NCBI GenBank assembly: GCA_016699695.1
Contig: CP065006.1
Span: 434,001 to 498,000, forward strand
DNA: 64,000 nucleotides
Direction of reading: 5' to 3'
Source: Bacteroidota bacterium
GTDB lineage: Bacteria; Bacteroidota; Bacteroidia; Bacteroidales; UBA10428
The translations under genes were made by a program, and so were the position numbers. Under the pieces are notes generated by a model. That model saw only the letters and a list, made by a program, of their open reading frames with translations. It was not told where the DNA came from and ran no database searches. Within the stretch, counting starts at the first letter, position 1, and each line of letters begins with the position of its first letter. Below are positions 24,853 through 33,782 of the stretch, one piece after another.

Positions 24853-25212
24853 ATGTTCGAAGATATCGAAAGCCTCAAAAAAAATCTTCAGGAGTACGTC
24901 GAAATCAAATTGGATTTGATACGGCTTCACACGGCCGAAAATTTATCGAAAATATTTAGTACAGCTGCAAGCCTGGCTGTTATAGGGTATTTATTATTTT
25001 TTATTTTCCTTTTTTTATCGATGGCGGCAGGTTTTTATATTTCAACCCGGCTGGATTCTTATGAACTTGGATTTTTAAGTGTGGCTCTTTTTTATGTGTT
25101 TGTGCTTGTTGCATTTATAATTCTAAAGAAACATTTTATTGAGCGCCCAATCATTAAGGCTATGATTCAATTGTTTTTTCCAATTTTTACCGACCATGAA
25201 AAGAAGAGTTGA
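24853..25212 (+). CDS. Phage holin family-like (DUF-type) two-TM membrane protein
   Basis: A 119-residue inner-membrane protein. The N-terminal amphipathic helix (DIESLKKNLQEYVEIKLDLI) is followed by two hydrophobic segments at about 36-60 and 72-92, separated by YELG. This matches the Phage_holin_3_6 (YqjE-like) family, which is not phage-derived in function; it usually sits with YtxH or ElaB-type genes. The 3' end overlaps the next gene by 17 bases, implying coupled translation. Confidence 0.8.
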   Translation: MFEDIESLKKNLQEYVEIKLDLIRLHTAENLSKIFSTAASLAVIGYLLFFIFLFLSMAAGFYISTRLDSYELGFLSVALFYVFVLVAFIILKKHFIERPIIKAMIQLFFPIFTDHEKKS

Positions 25213-25432
25213 CCCACGCTATTCCGATATTACATCTTTCGAGGACTTTCGGATTGAAAAAGAGCGCCTGATGCTCCAGAGTAAAATTATCGAAATGAAC
25301 CTGAATTTTACCTATTTAAAAATCCGTAATTTTTTCTCGCTTTCAAATGCATTTTATGCCATTGGCAAGGAAATTATTATGCCTAAAATATCCGGTTTCA
25401 TCAACGATCTGTTAAAAAAGGATGAGAAATAG
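25196..25432 (+). CDS. Small hypothetical protein of the YtxH/holin-like cassette
   Basis: A 78-residue protein of unrecognised family, rich in charged residues and without a membrane segment (FEDFRIEKERLMLQSKIIE, then a mixed helix ending DLLKKDEK). Its ATG lies inside the end of the preceding gene, which makes it the third member of a tight three-gene cassette. A peripheral membrane or accessory role is inferred from position only. It converges with the AI-2E permease gene. Confidence 0.7.
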   Translation: MKRRVDPRYSDITSFEDFRIEKERLMLQSKIIEMNLNFTYLKIRNFFSLSNAFYAIGKEIIMPKISGFINDLLKKDEK

Positions 25433-25482
25433 CCATTCATAGCCAGATTCAAACATCAATTTATATTATCTGCTGCTATCCT

Positions 25483-26556
25483 TTATTCCGTTTTAACTTC
25501 AATACTCTTTTCATTGTCGGTATTAACCCATTCAATATATAACTTATATCCCAAAGACATTACAATAGCCCCGGTAAACAAACCAATAAAACCGGATATA
25601 ATAAAGCCGCCAATTACACCAATAAAAATTACCAGCATGGGCACAGGGGCTCCTTTGCCAAGCAATATAGGCCTTAAAATATTGTCCGAAGTTCCTACTA
25701 TCAACAATAATATTGTCCAAACAATTGCTGGACCTGTGTCTTTTACGGCAAAAATGTAAATGATTATCGGTACGGTGATAATAAACAAAGGTATTTGAAG
25801 GATAGCCAGTACAAATATGAACAAGGTCAATATTCCGGCATAAGGAATATCGGCAGCCACTAGCAATATTCCATCTAAAATAGCCAAAATAAGAGCCACG
25901 CCGATAATCCCCTTCACAACATTGCCTACGGTTTTTAAAATTAAATCGGCAAATTCATCGCCTCTGTCACCGGCAACTTTTCTGAAGAGTTTTTTGATTT
26001 CTTCGCCAGCACCATTGTAGACCAATAAAAATCCTGCAATGATTAATGAGATTATGATTTGCAGTGCCCCACTGGTTGTACTCAAAATTCCCTTTGCCAA
26101 ATGGCTTCCGAATTTCAATAACTGATCCTGGTATTTTATTAATGTTTGTTCAATGTTCTCCGAAGCTGATAGCCATCTCTCATAAAGTTTTTCTCCGATT
26201 ATAGGCCATTCCTTCACTTTTTCGGTAGGTGGTGGAATGGTTAAACTGCCACTGTCAAAGCTTTCCTTTAGTATTTTAATTTCATCGATGAGTGCACTGG
26301 TTAAAAAGTAGCTGGGAATAACTACAATGGCTAAAATGGATGTAATGATTATAGCCGATGCTAGTTTGGGCCTGCCTCCCATTTTAATGGAGAGTTTATT
26401 GTGCATTGGAAACAATGCCATAGAAAGTATAAGGCTCCAAAGTATTATACTCACAAACGGAAACATGAGGAGTAAACACCAACTAATAATTAAAAGGACA
26501 ATGAACAATCTAATGGTAGTATCGTAAACGGAGTTAACTGCTTTTTTGCTTTTCAT
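25483..26556 (-). CDS. AI-2E family (PerM-type) membrane permease
   Basis: A 357-residue polytopic inner-membrane protein with about eight hydrophobic segments. Two lie near the N-terminus (about 12-45 and 60-85), followed by a soluble part around residues 90-150, and a C-terminal membrane block with YAGILTLFIFVLAILQIPLF. The conserved TSDNILRPILLGKGAPVPMLVIFIG near residue 288 is the family signature. Members have been linked to AI-2 export, Na+/H+ exchange and lipid-related functions; the substrate here is unknown. It is convergent with the YtxH cassette and 223 bases from the AraC gene. Confidence 0.88.
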   Translation of the reverse strand: MKSKKAVNSVYDTTIRLFIVLLIISWCLLLMFPFVSIILWSLILSMALFPMHNKLSIKMGGRPKLASAIIITSILAIVVIPSYFLTSALIDEIKILKESFDSGSLTIPPPTEKVKEWPIIGEKLYERWLSASENIEQTLIKYQDQLLKFGSHLAKGILSTTSGALQIIISLIIAGFLLVYNGAGEEIKKLFRKVAGDRGDEFADLILKTVGNVVKGIIGVALILAILDGILLVAADIPYAGILTLFIFVLAILQIPLFIITVPIIIYIFAVKDTGPAIVWTILLLIVGTSDNILRPILLGKGAPVPMLVIFIGVIGGFIISGFIGLFTGAIVMSLGYKLYIEWVNTDNEKSIEVKTE

Positions 26557-26779
26557 TTTTTTTGCTTCAATTTTTTAATTGAGAACAATCGCCAATTCTA
26601 TGCATGCCATTGCCGCATAAAGATATGAAAAACGGTCTAAGACTTATGTTCGTGTCAATTTTATTGATCCAATAAAAATAGATTTAGCAAAATAAGCCTC
26701 ATAGTTTACAATCACTCCAGTTGCAGAAACCCAAATTTATATGCTTGCCTCTGAATGAATAGTATGCGTTCTGCCGGGC

Positions 26780-27589
26780 TTAATTAAAATAATCAGAAAA
26801 TGGCTCGCAATCGTTAAAATATTGCTGAGGGGTCAGGCCTGATAGTTTCTGAAAATCATTGATCATGTGCGCCTGGTCATAATAACCACATTGGTAGGTT
26901 AAATCGGTTAAACTAATGCCTTTATTTTTCGATTTTAAATCAATTGCATGTTGAAACCGAATAATTCTTAAGAATTGCTTGGGAGATGTTCCAATGCTAT
27001 TTAGAAAATTTCTTTCGAACTGTTTACGGCTGTAGCAGGCTTCATAAGCTAATTCACTAATTCCTATCTGCCCTTTCGATTGATTAATCTTATAAACGCA
27101 TTTATTAATTCTTTCGAAGGAATATTTTAGTTCTTTCTTTTTCAGAATTCTATAAAAGTAACCTTCCACAAGCGCTATTCTTTCTTTAAAGCTTTTGGCT
27201 TCAGCGATTTTGGTTTCTATCTCGTCCACTTCATTTTTAAAAATCAACCGCAGTGGAACATTTTGATTGTACAATTCCTGAACAGGCATATCAATAAAAG
27301 TCGATAAACCGTGGGGTTGAAAGATGACTGAAAAAAGCGAGATCTTTCCTGTAATTATAAGCTCGTAATATTCGTTTAACTGACCTGTTATTAAGCTGCA
27401 ATCGCTAATGGACTTGTTTCTGCTGTCTGAAGTTGGTTTATTGTCGAAATAAAAAATCAACTCCAATAATCCACTCGGAACAATAGTTTGTTTATGCTCC
27501 AATCCATTCGGAATGCAATTTTCTAAAGTCCAATAATGCTTAATGAACTTTGACAAATAAACCGATGGCTTGGCAATACTGTAAAACAT
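26780..27589 (-). CDS. AraC family transcriptional regulator
   Basis: A 269-residue DNA-binding protein. The N-terminal ~135 residues form a cupin-like sensing domain with YWTLENCIPNGLEHKQTIVPSG. The C-terminal two-helix-turn-helix AraC domain covers about 160-260, with ISELAYEACYSRKQFERNF and LTDLTYQCGYYDQAHMINDFQKLSGLTPQQY. The last segment is the canonical second HTH. The target is unknown; it is transcribed in the same direction as the AI-2E permease gene but separated from it by about 220 bases without a hairpin. Confidence 0.9.
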   Translation of the reverse strand: MFYSIAKPSVYLSKFIKHYWTLENCIPNGLEHKQTIVPSGLLELIFYFDNKPTSDSRNKSISDCSLITGQLNEYYELIITGKISLFSVIFQPHGLSTFIDMPVQELYNQNVPLRLIFKNEVDEIETKIAEAKSFKERIALVEGYFYRILKKKELKYSFERINKCVYKINQSKGQIGISELAYEACYSRKQFERNFLNSIGTSPKQFLRIIRFQHAIDLKSKNKGISLTDLTYQCGYYDQAHMINDFQKLSGLTPQQYFNDCEPFSDYFN

Positions 27590-27703
27590 TGCTTTACTAA
27601 CTGAAATTCAAATTTAGAATTACTACTGTCCGGTAAAATTAAAAATCTTTAAATATGTTTAATTGTCTTAAAAATTGTTCTCCATTCAATGAATTACAAT
27701 CAA

Positions 27704-27790
27704 GGCTAAAGCCCATTCTTTTTTTGCTATTTTATTACCCCTGGCTTAAGCCAGGGGCTATTAAAACTGCTCCACTATTGGGCTTTAGCC
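27704..27790. repeat. Nested palindromic intergenic element
   Basis: An outer 12-bp perfect inverted repeat (GGCTAAAGCCCA at 27704-27715 and TGGGCTTTAGCC at 27779-27790) encloses a perfect 20-bp palindrome (CCCCTGGCTT/AAGCCAGGGG at 27738-27757). The 87-base unit has no coding potential and resembles short dispersed palindromic repeats of Bacteroidota. It lies between the AraC and VOC genes, both on the - strand. Confidence 0.75.
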
Positions 27791-27883
27791 AAATATTTTA
27801 TTCTTTTACCAAACAGTAATAATTTAGAATATTAAAGATCGATTATGGCTTAGTTTTCTAAACCATAATCTATTTAGTCGTTG

Positions 27884-28243
27884 CTATTGATCGCCGTAAA
27901 GACCTACTTTGTTTCCTTCACAATCAATAAAAACTGCAAAGTAACATCTTCCTTCAACTTCAATTTTAGTTTTTGGTTGTACGATGCTGCCACCATTGGC
28001 CTTTATTCTTTCAATTGCACCTTCCAGGTCATTTTCTGCATTAAAGCTTACCAATACACCATCTTTTCCGGGTTTAAAGTTTGGCGCATAAGAAATAGCA
28101 CCTTCACCATTCGGAAAACAAGCCATTTTTTCTTCGCCGAAATCAAGTGCTTGCAAATCCATTCGTAAAACAGCGTTGTAAAATCTTACAGCCCGCTTAA
28201 AATCAACTGTCGGGATTTCTACCCAGGAAATTAGTTTTGTCAT
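27884..28243 (-). CDS. VOC (glyoxalase/bleomycin-resistance) superfamily protein
   Basis: A 119-residue protein with the vicinal-oxygen-chelate beta-alpha-beta-beta-beta repeats. It begins WVEIPTVDFKRAVRFYNAVL, the family N-terminus. It ends GRCYFAVFIDCEGNKVGLYGDQ, where the E/H metal position is occupied by DCEGNKVGL. Members include glyoxalases, dioxygenases and resistance proteins; the reaction here cannot be assigned. It is flanked by spacers and probably monocistronic. Confidence 0.88.
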   Translation of the reverse strand: MTKLISWVEIPTVDFKRAVRFYNAVLRMDLQALDFGEEKMACFPNGEGAISYAPNFKPGKDGVLVSFNAENDLEGAIERIKANGGSIVQPKTKIEVEGRCYFAVFIDCEGNKVGLYGDQ

Positions 28244-28531
28244 TGTTTAAGTTTTTAAGTGATTAAAAAGTTTACTCAGCAAAAGTAATTTCACAAAAAC
28301 TCTGAAAATTGGAAAATCGCGACATTCGAATGGTAAGCCAACTTAGAAGGAAAGATAAAAAAAAAGCACGCCGAATTTGCTGCCACCTGTTGGTTACGAA
28401 ATTGAATTGGTTGCCTTTCAGGTAACGCATCAACAAGAATATAACCGCTGAAGACGTACTTTGTTTCTACTCCTCGCGATATAAAATCTTTACATCGAGT
28501 GAAGCAATTAACTATATGGCTGAGAATAAAT
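28244..28531. other. Intergenic spacer between the VOC and nikR genes
   Basis: This 288-base gap has no open frame with a plausible start and no hairpin terminator. It must hold the promoter of the VOC gene on the - strand, but no clear TAnnTTTG element was found. Confidence 0.4.
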
Positions 28532-28933
28532 TTAATCTGCCCTGGTCATGGTGAGCTTACCATGACGAATGCCTTTTACGGCAATAAGCTTGTCGGCCAA
28601 TTCGGTCAGCACCGATGCTTTCCCTTTTACTGCAATGATTTCGAGGCAATTGTCGTGATTTAAATGAAAATGCTGAGAAGAAAGAATTTCGTGAAAATAA
28701 TGATGTTGTACCTCGGTAAGATTCTTTTGCAAATCGTTTTTATGATGATCGTAAACCAAGGTAATTGACCCTGCCACAATGTTGTCGCACTGCCATTTTT
28801 TATTGGTAAGGTTGCTGTTAATCAGGTTGCGGATAGCCTGCGAACGGTTGGTAAAATGATTCTCATCAGCAAAAGTATCAAGTGCTTCGAGTAATTCCTT
28901 TTCGAGAGATACTCCAAATCGAACAACAGACAT
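28532..28933 (-). CDS. nikR: Nickel-responsive transcriptional regulator NikR
   Basis: A 133-residue repressor of the ribbon-helix-helix/ACT type. The N-terminal RHH DNA-binding part is VVRFGVSLEKELLEALDTF with NRSQAIRNLI. The C-terminal ACT domain carries the high-affinity nickel ligands in the exact E. coli spacing: H77, H88, H90 and C96 (E. coli H76, H87, H89, C95). NikR represses nickel uptake when nickel is bound. A palindromic site lies just upstream of its own start. It is divergent from an outer-membrane protein gene that is interrupted by a stop. Nickel use in this genome is also supported by larC-larB at 7.8-9.8 kb. Confidence 0.93.
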   Translation of the reverse strand: MSVVRFGVSLEKELLEALDTFADENHFTNRSQAIRNLINSNLTNKKWQCDNIVAGSITLVYDHHKNDLQKNLTEVQHHYFHEILSSQHFHLNHDNCLEIIAVKGKASVLTELADKLIAVKGIRHGKLTMTRAD

Positions 28934-28986
28934 AGGCGTGTTACTAATTTAAGTATTTGTGTGAACCAGGGTAAATTTATAAAAAA

Positions 28987-29007
28987 TTACACAATAGCAA
29001 ATTGTAA
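28987..29007. promoter_or_regulatory. Candidate NikR operator in the nikR/outer-membrane protein divergent region
   Basis: TTACA at 28987-28991 and TGTAA at 29003-29007 form inverted half-sites with an 11-base spacer; an inner ACAAT/ATTGT pair overlaps them. It lies 54 bases upstream of the nikR start. It does not match the E. coli operator sequence, so assignment to NikR is inference from position and symmetry. Confidence 0.35.
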
Positions 29008-29155
29008 AATATTCTGTTTAAAAGCTTTTAGGGGATAGATACATAATGCAATAAAACTTAATGATACCTTCCTTAGTCAGAATAAAATTTTTCGATTATC
29101 TTGACAACTGAATTCAGAATTAACAGAAACTAAGCTTCATAAATCAAAAAATATT

Positions 29156-30601
29156 ATGACTGCAACGAAAATAAAAACTGTATTTGTCTGTGCAGGCATG
29201 CTTATGCTCTTGCATCTTCATGGTCAGGACGGACATTACTGGACGCAACAATACGGAACGCGTTCCATGTTGCTGAACGGTTCGGTAATTGGAGGTGTGG
29301 ATGACCTCGGAGCTGTTTATTATAATCCTGCCCGGCTGGGGCAGATTGAAAATCCTGTATTTTTAATTAGTGCCGATGTATATGAAGTAACAAACATTAC
29401 AGTAAGCGATGCCTTTGGCGAAGATAAAAATGCGGCAAGACGCGACATAAAAGGAGTACCCAGTCTGGCAGCAGGTACCTATAAGATACCCTGGTTAAAA
29501 AAACATAGCTTCGCGTGGGCTATATTGGTCAGAAATAATTCCGATCTGAATTTTTCTTATGGCAACGAAGTCTATGACGATGTAATCGAAAATTTTCCTG
29601 GCGATGAATACCTGGGTGCTCAGATGGCAATTACAGCAAAAGGTAATGAACAATGGACAGGATTATCATGGGCTTATCCGCTTACCGAAAGGCTTAGCAT
29701 AGGAGCTTCTGGTTACCTTTCGTTATACACTCAAAATAAAGGATTGAAAATTGACCTGCAGGCATTATCCGACAGCAAACAAGCTGCCATTTACCGATAC
29801 AACAGAAGCATGACCATGGAACAATACAGTCTGCTTGGAAAATTTGGTCTTTCATACAGTGCTGATCGCTTTTTAGCAGGTCTTACTTTCCTATCGCCCT
29901 CGCTGTTCCTAAAAGGATCCGGTTCGTATCAGTACGAGAAACTGTTTAGCGGTATATAAGGTTACTCGCAAAGTGAGGATGTTTATACTACCAATTCACA
30001 AAGCAACCTAAAGTCGCGCTATAAATCAAGCATGGCGATAGGTGCAGGAATTACCTATTTTGTAGGCAAAAGCAAGCTGCATTTGAGTTCGGAATGGTTC
30101 AACGACATGCCCAAATATACCTTGTACGAAGCAGCAGACCATTATAGCCAAAGCAACGGTGACACAATCAGCTTTAAACTTACCGATCAATTGCGGGCAG
30201 TGGTGAACGTTGGCTTTGGAATTGAGTATTACATCAATGAGAAAGTTTCAGGTTACCTGAGTGCCAGCACCGATTATTCCCCGGTAACCAAAGACATCTC
30301 GCGTTTCGCACAAAACAAATCAGAGGTAAGTAACAACACTTTTTCGGCCAACTATTTTCATTATGGTGGAGGCATTGTGCTTCGCCTCCAGGGAGCCGAT
30401 ATCACCTTGGGAGCCAATTACATGGGAGCCAAGCAGGATTTTGCCCGCCCTATCAATTTCCCGGACGATGGTGGGGATGATATTTTAGATACCACTCAAA
30501 CGGGAACCCTCGAGTGGGACCGTCTGCACGTTGTCTTTAGCTTTTCTCTTCCATTTCTGAAGGATGTACAAACAAAAGTTGAAGATAAATTAGGTTTTTA
30601 G
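29156..30601 (+). pseudogene. OmpP1/FadL-like outer-membrane protein gene interrupted by one in-frame TAA
   Basis: Two open segments, 29156-29959 (267 codons) and 30032-30601, lie in the same frame, separated only by a TAA at 29957-29959; translation between them continues without a gap (GYSQSEDVYTTNSQS...). The combined product would be about 481 residues. It has a signal peptide (MLMLLHLHGQ), the OmpP1-type GGVDDLGAVYYNPARLGQI near residue 43, alternating barrel strands, and a terminal Phe (DKLGF). A single C-to-T change (CAA to TAA) would explain the stop. It could be a recent pseudogene, an assembly error, or readthrough. It is divergent from nikR. Confidence 0.8.
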
Positions 30602-30773
30602 GAGGTTGCTTTCGTCCATGCTACTCTATAAATCTTTCAATGCTCAAAGGCAGATGTGCCATACTGCCGCAAACTTTTTTCGATTACAGTGCCTTCAATG
30701 GTGCGTTGAAATTTTCCGCCATTTAGAATTAGTATAAATTCCAGTTTAAGTAAGTCTGATAATCATTTTTTGC

Positions 30774-30781
30774 TACATTTG
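30774..30781 (+). promoter_or_regulatory. -7 promoter element for ppdK
   Basis: TACATTTG is a perfect TAnnTTTG match 66 bases upstream of the ppdK ATG. The rest of the 246-base gap (30602-30847) holds no gene. Confidence 0.55.
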
Positions 30782-30847
30782 GGATTCTCATGCGCTATAG
30801 CATAGCAAGTAAGCGTATATGTATAATCTAAATAAAACCAGTAAAAT

Positions 30848-33556
30848 ATGTCGAACGTAAAACGCGTGTACAGTTTCGGTAATAAGAAAGCCGAAGGAAA
30901 AGCTGATATGAAGAATCTCCTTGGTGGAAAAGGTGCCAATCTGGCCGAAATGAATCTGATCGGGGTTCCAGTGCCTCCAGGATTTACCATCACCACTGAT
31001 ACCTGTACAGAATACAACCAGCTTGGAAAAGATAAAGTAGTGGCCCTGCTTAAGAGTGAAGTAGAAGTAGCCATGAAAGGTGTAGAGCAAATTATGGGTA
31101 TGGGCTTTGGCTCAAAAGAAAACCCTTTGCTCATGTCGGTTCGATCAGGTGCGCGGGTTTCTATGCCCGGAATGATGGATACCGTTCTTAACCTGGGAAT
31201 GAATGACGAAGCGGTAGTTGCTATAGCCAAAAAAACCGGGAACGAACGTTTTGCCTGGGACTCGTACCGTCGGTTTGTACAAATGTATGGCGATGTGGTG
31301 TTGGGCATGAAACCCGAATCGAAAGAGGATATTGACCCTTTCGAGGAAATTATGGAAGAAATAAAGGAAGAAAGAGGTGTCATGAACGACACTGACCTTG
31401 AGGTAGAAGACCTTAAAAAATTGGTAGCGAAATTCAAGGCAGCCGTTAAAAAAGTTACAGGACACGATTTTCCAGCCGACCCATGGGAGCAGCTGTGGGG
31501 TTCGGTGTGCGCTGTATTTGACAGCTGGATGAATCCCCGTGCAAAATACTATCGCGCAATGAGTCAGATACCCGAAGAATGGGGCACGGCAGTTAACGTC
31601 CAGGCCATGGTATTCGGAAACATGGGTAGCAATTCAGGTACAGGTGTAGCTTTTACCCGCGATGCTGCGACTGGCGAAGATGTTTTTAATGGAGAATACC
31701 TGATTAATGCTCAAGGTGAAGACGTAGTGGCCGGTGTGAGAACACCTCAACAGATTACTAAGGCTGGCTCGCTTCAATGGGCCCAGCTTGCTGGTATTTC
31801 TGAAGCAGACAGGGCGGCCAAATATCCTTCGCTTGAAGAGGCCATGCCTGCGGCATACCAAGAACTCGACCAAACGCAGGAATTGCTCGAAAAATACTTT
31901 AAAGACATGCAGGACCTTGAATTTACCATCCAAGATGGTAAACTCTGGATGCTGCAAACTCGCAACGGTAAACGCACTGCGGCGGCTATGGTAAAAATTG
32001 CCATGGATATGCTGAAGCAGGGTATGATTGACGAAAAAACCGCCATCATGCGTCAGCAGCCGAGCAAACTCGACGAGCTGCTTCACCCGGTATTCGATAA
32101 ATCGGCCATCAAAGCTGCCAATGTATTGGCTAAGGGTTTACCCGCCTCACCAGGTGCAGCTACTGGTCAGTTGGTATTCCACGCCGATGAGGCCTCGAAA
32201 TTTCCGGTAACTATTCTGGCACGTATCGAAACTTCGCCCGAAGACCTTGAGGGAATGGATATTGCCAAAGGAATACTTACGGCACGTGGTGGTATGACAT
32301 CGCATGCTGCTGTGGTAGCACGTGGTATGGGAAAATGCTGCGTATCGGGTGCCGGAGAATGTAAAATAGATGGAAAAGCCCGCACACTCACTGCCAAAGG
32401 CAAGGTATTCAAAGAAGGCGACTGGATATCGCTTAACGGTTCAACTGGCGAAGTATACGAAGGTAAAATCAAAACCATCGACCCTGAGTTGAGTGGCGAT
32501 TTTGGCGACATTATGAGACTGGCCGATAAATACCGTAAAATTGATGTGCGTGCCAATGCCGAAACTGAACGCGATTGCAAGGTTGCCCGCGACTTTGGTG
32601 CTCAGGGTATCGGTCTTTGCCGCACCGAGCATATGTTCTTCGAAGGCGAGCGACTTGTGCGCATGCGTGAAATGATACTTGCCGAAGATGAGGCTGGACG
32701 CCGCGCTGCCCTTGCCAAACTTCTGCCCATACAACGTCAGGACTTTGCCGATGTATTCAAAGCCATGGCAGGCCTACCCGTAACCATACGTCTTCTCGAT
32801 CCACCTCTGCATGAGTTTGTTCCTCACGAAGAGCAAAACCAGAAAGAGATGGCCAAAGAAATGGGCATATCAGTGGAGCTAATAAAGAAAAAAGTAGACG
32901 ACCTGCACGAGTTTAACCCTATGTTGGGACACCGTGGCTGTCGTTTAGGAAATACTTATCCGGAAATTACCGAAATGCAAGCCCGTGCCATTATCGAAGC
33001 GGCACTCGACTTGAAAAAACAAGGCATTTCTACCTTCCCCGAAATTATGATTCCTCTGGTAGGTATGGTAAAAGAGCTGAAATTGCAGGAAGACATCGTG
33101 CGTAAAACTATCGAGAAAGTATTTGAAGAAAGAAAAGACAAAATCGAATACATGGTAGGTACCATGATTGAAATTCCGCGTGCGGCTCTTATTGCTGATC
33201 AAATTGCCGAAGTAGCTGAGTTCTTCTCTTTTGGCACCAACGACCTTACCCAGATGGGTTTTGGATTTTCTCGCGACGATGCAGGAAAATTCCTTCCCAT
33301 TTACATCGAAAAAGGTATTATGAAAACCGATCCATTCCAGGTGCTTGACCAGGAAGGTATTGGACAACTTATCGAAATGGGAATACAAAAAGGTCGCAGC
33401 ACCCGCAACAAACTTAAAGTGGGAATTTGCGGTGAGCACGGTGGTGAGCCAAGTTCGGTTGAATTCTGTGTGCGTGCCGGTATGAACTATGTTTCATGTT
33501 CACCCTTCCGAATACCTATTGCCCGTCTGGCAGCTGCACAAGCAGCTTTGCGCTAA
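30848..33556 (+). CDS. ppdK: Pyruvate, phosphate dikinase
   Basis: A 902-residue enzyme that interconverts pyruvate + ATP + Pi with PEP + AMP + PPi, in the cytoplasm. The N-terminal ATP-grasp domain starts VYSFGNKKAEGKADMKNLLG and contains GGKGANLAEM. The swivelling phosphohistidine domain has GGMTSHAAVVARGMG with catalytic H486. The C-terminal PEP/pyruvate barrel carries GICGEHGGEPSS with C861. The length is normal for the family (about 875-900). In anaerobic Bacteroidota it works with pyruvate kinase (also in this window) in PPi-linked glycolysis. It is monocistronic, with its own promoter element and terminator. Confidence 0.97.
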   Translation: MSNVKRVYSFGNKKAEGKADMKNLLGGKGANLAEMNLIGVPVPPGFTITTDTCTEYNQLGKDKVVALLKSEVEVAMKGVEQIMGMGFGSKENPLLMSVRSGARVSMPGMMDTVLNLGMNDEAVVAIAKKTGNERFAWDSYRRFVQMYGDVVLGMKPESKEDIDPFEEIMEEIKEERGVMNDTDLEVEDLKKLVAKFKAAVKKVTGHDFPADPWEQLWGSVCAVFDSWMNPRAKYYRAMSQIPEEWGTAVNVQAMVFGNMGSNSGTGVAFTRDAATGEDVFNGEYLINAQGEDVVAGVRTPQQITKAGSLQWAQLAGISEADRAAKYPSLEEAMPAAYQELDQTQELLEKYFKDMQDLEFTIQDGKLWMLQTRNGKRTAAAMVKIAMDMLKQGMIDEKTAIMRQQPSKLDELLHPVFDKSAIKAANVLAKGLPASPGAATGQLVFHADEASKFPVTILARIETSPEDLEGMDIAKGILTARGGMTSHAAVVARGMGKCCVSGAGECKIDGKARTLTAKGKVFKEGDWISLNGSTGEVYEGKIKTIDPELSGDFGDIMRLADKYRKIDVRANAETERDCKVARDFGAQGIGLCRTEHMFFEGERLVRMREMILAEDEAGRRAALAKLLPIQRQDFADVFKAMAGLPVTIRLLDPPLHEFVPHEEQNQKEMAKEMGISVELIKKKVDDLHEFNPMLGHRGCRLGNTYPEITEMQARAIIEAALDLKKQGISTFPEIMIPLVGMVKELKLQEDIVRKTIEKVFEERKDKIEYMVGTMIEIPRAALIADQIAEVAEFFSFGTNDLTQMGFGFSRDDAGKFLPIYIEKGIMKTDPFQVLDQEGIGQLIEMGIQKGRSTRNKLKVGICGEHGGEPSSVEFCVRAGMNYVSCSPFRIPIARLAAAQAALR

Positions 33557-33582
33557 GCACCTAAATTACATTATATAAAGCG

Positions 33583-33617
33583 AAAAGGCCTCTTCCCAAG
33601 GGAAGGGGCTTTTTTTT
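33583..33617 (+). terminator. Rho-independent terminator after ppdK
   Basis: AAAAGGCCTCTTCCC is followed by GGGAAGGGGCTTTTTTT, giving a G-C-rich stem with G-U pairs and a T-run, 26 bases after the stop. Confidence 0.85.
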
Positions 33618-33782
33618 GCCTTATCACACAAAAGTGTTAATGTTTAATAGGAATCAATTTAAAAAAATGAGATTAAACGCTTAGAAAAATAGAACCTTCT
33701 ACCTCTAATAATTCCTGCTTTAATACCCATAAAACAAGAGCAGAAATTGTGTGAGTATTTTTTTCTAACCTACAGAAAATAT

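Noticed and set aside
24853..25212. Holin-like gene as a prophage marker
   Set aside because: This family is a chromosomal envelope protein paired with YtxH; no lysis or structural phage genes are nearby.
28300..28500. Possible pseudogene remnant between the VOC and nikR genes
   Set aside because: Short translations on both strands gave no family resemblance, and stops are frequent, so it is treated as spacer.
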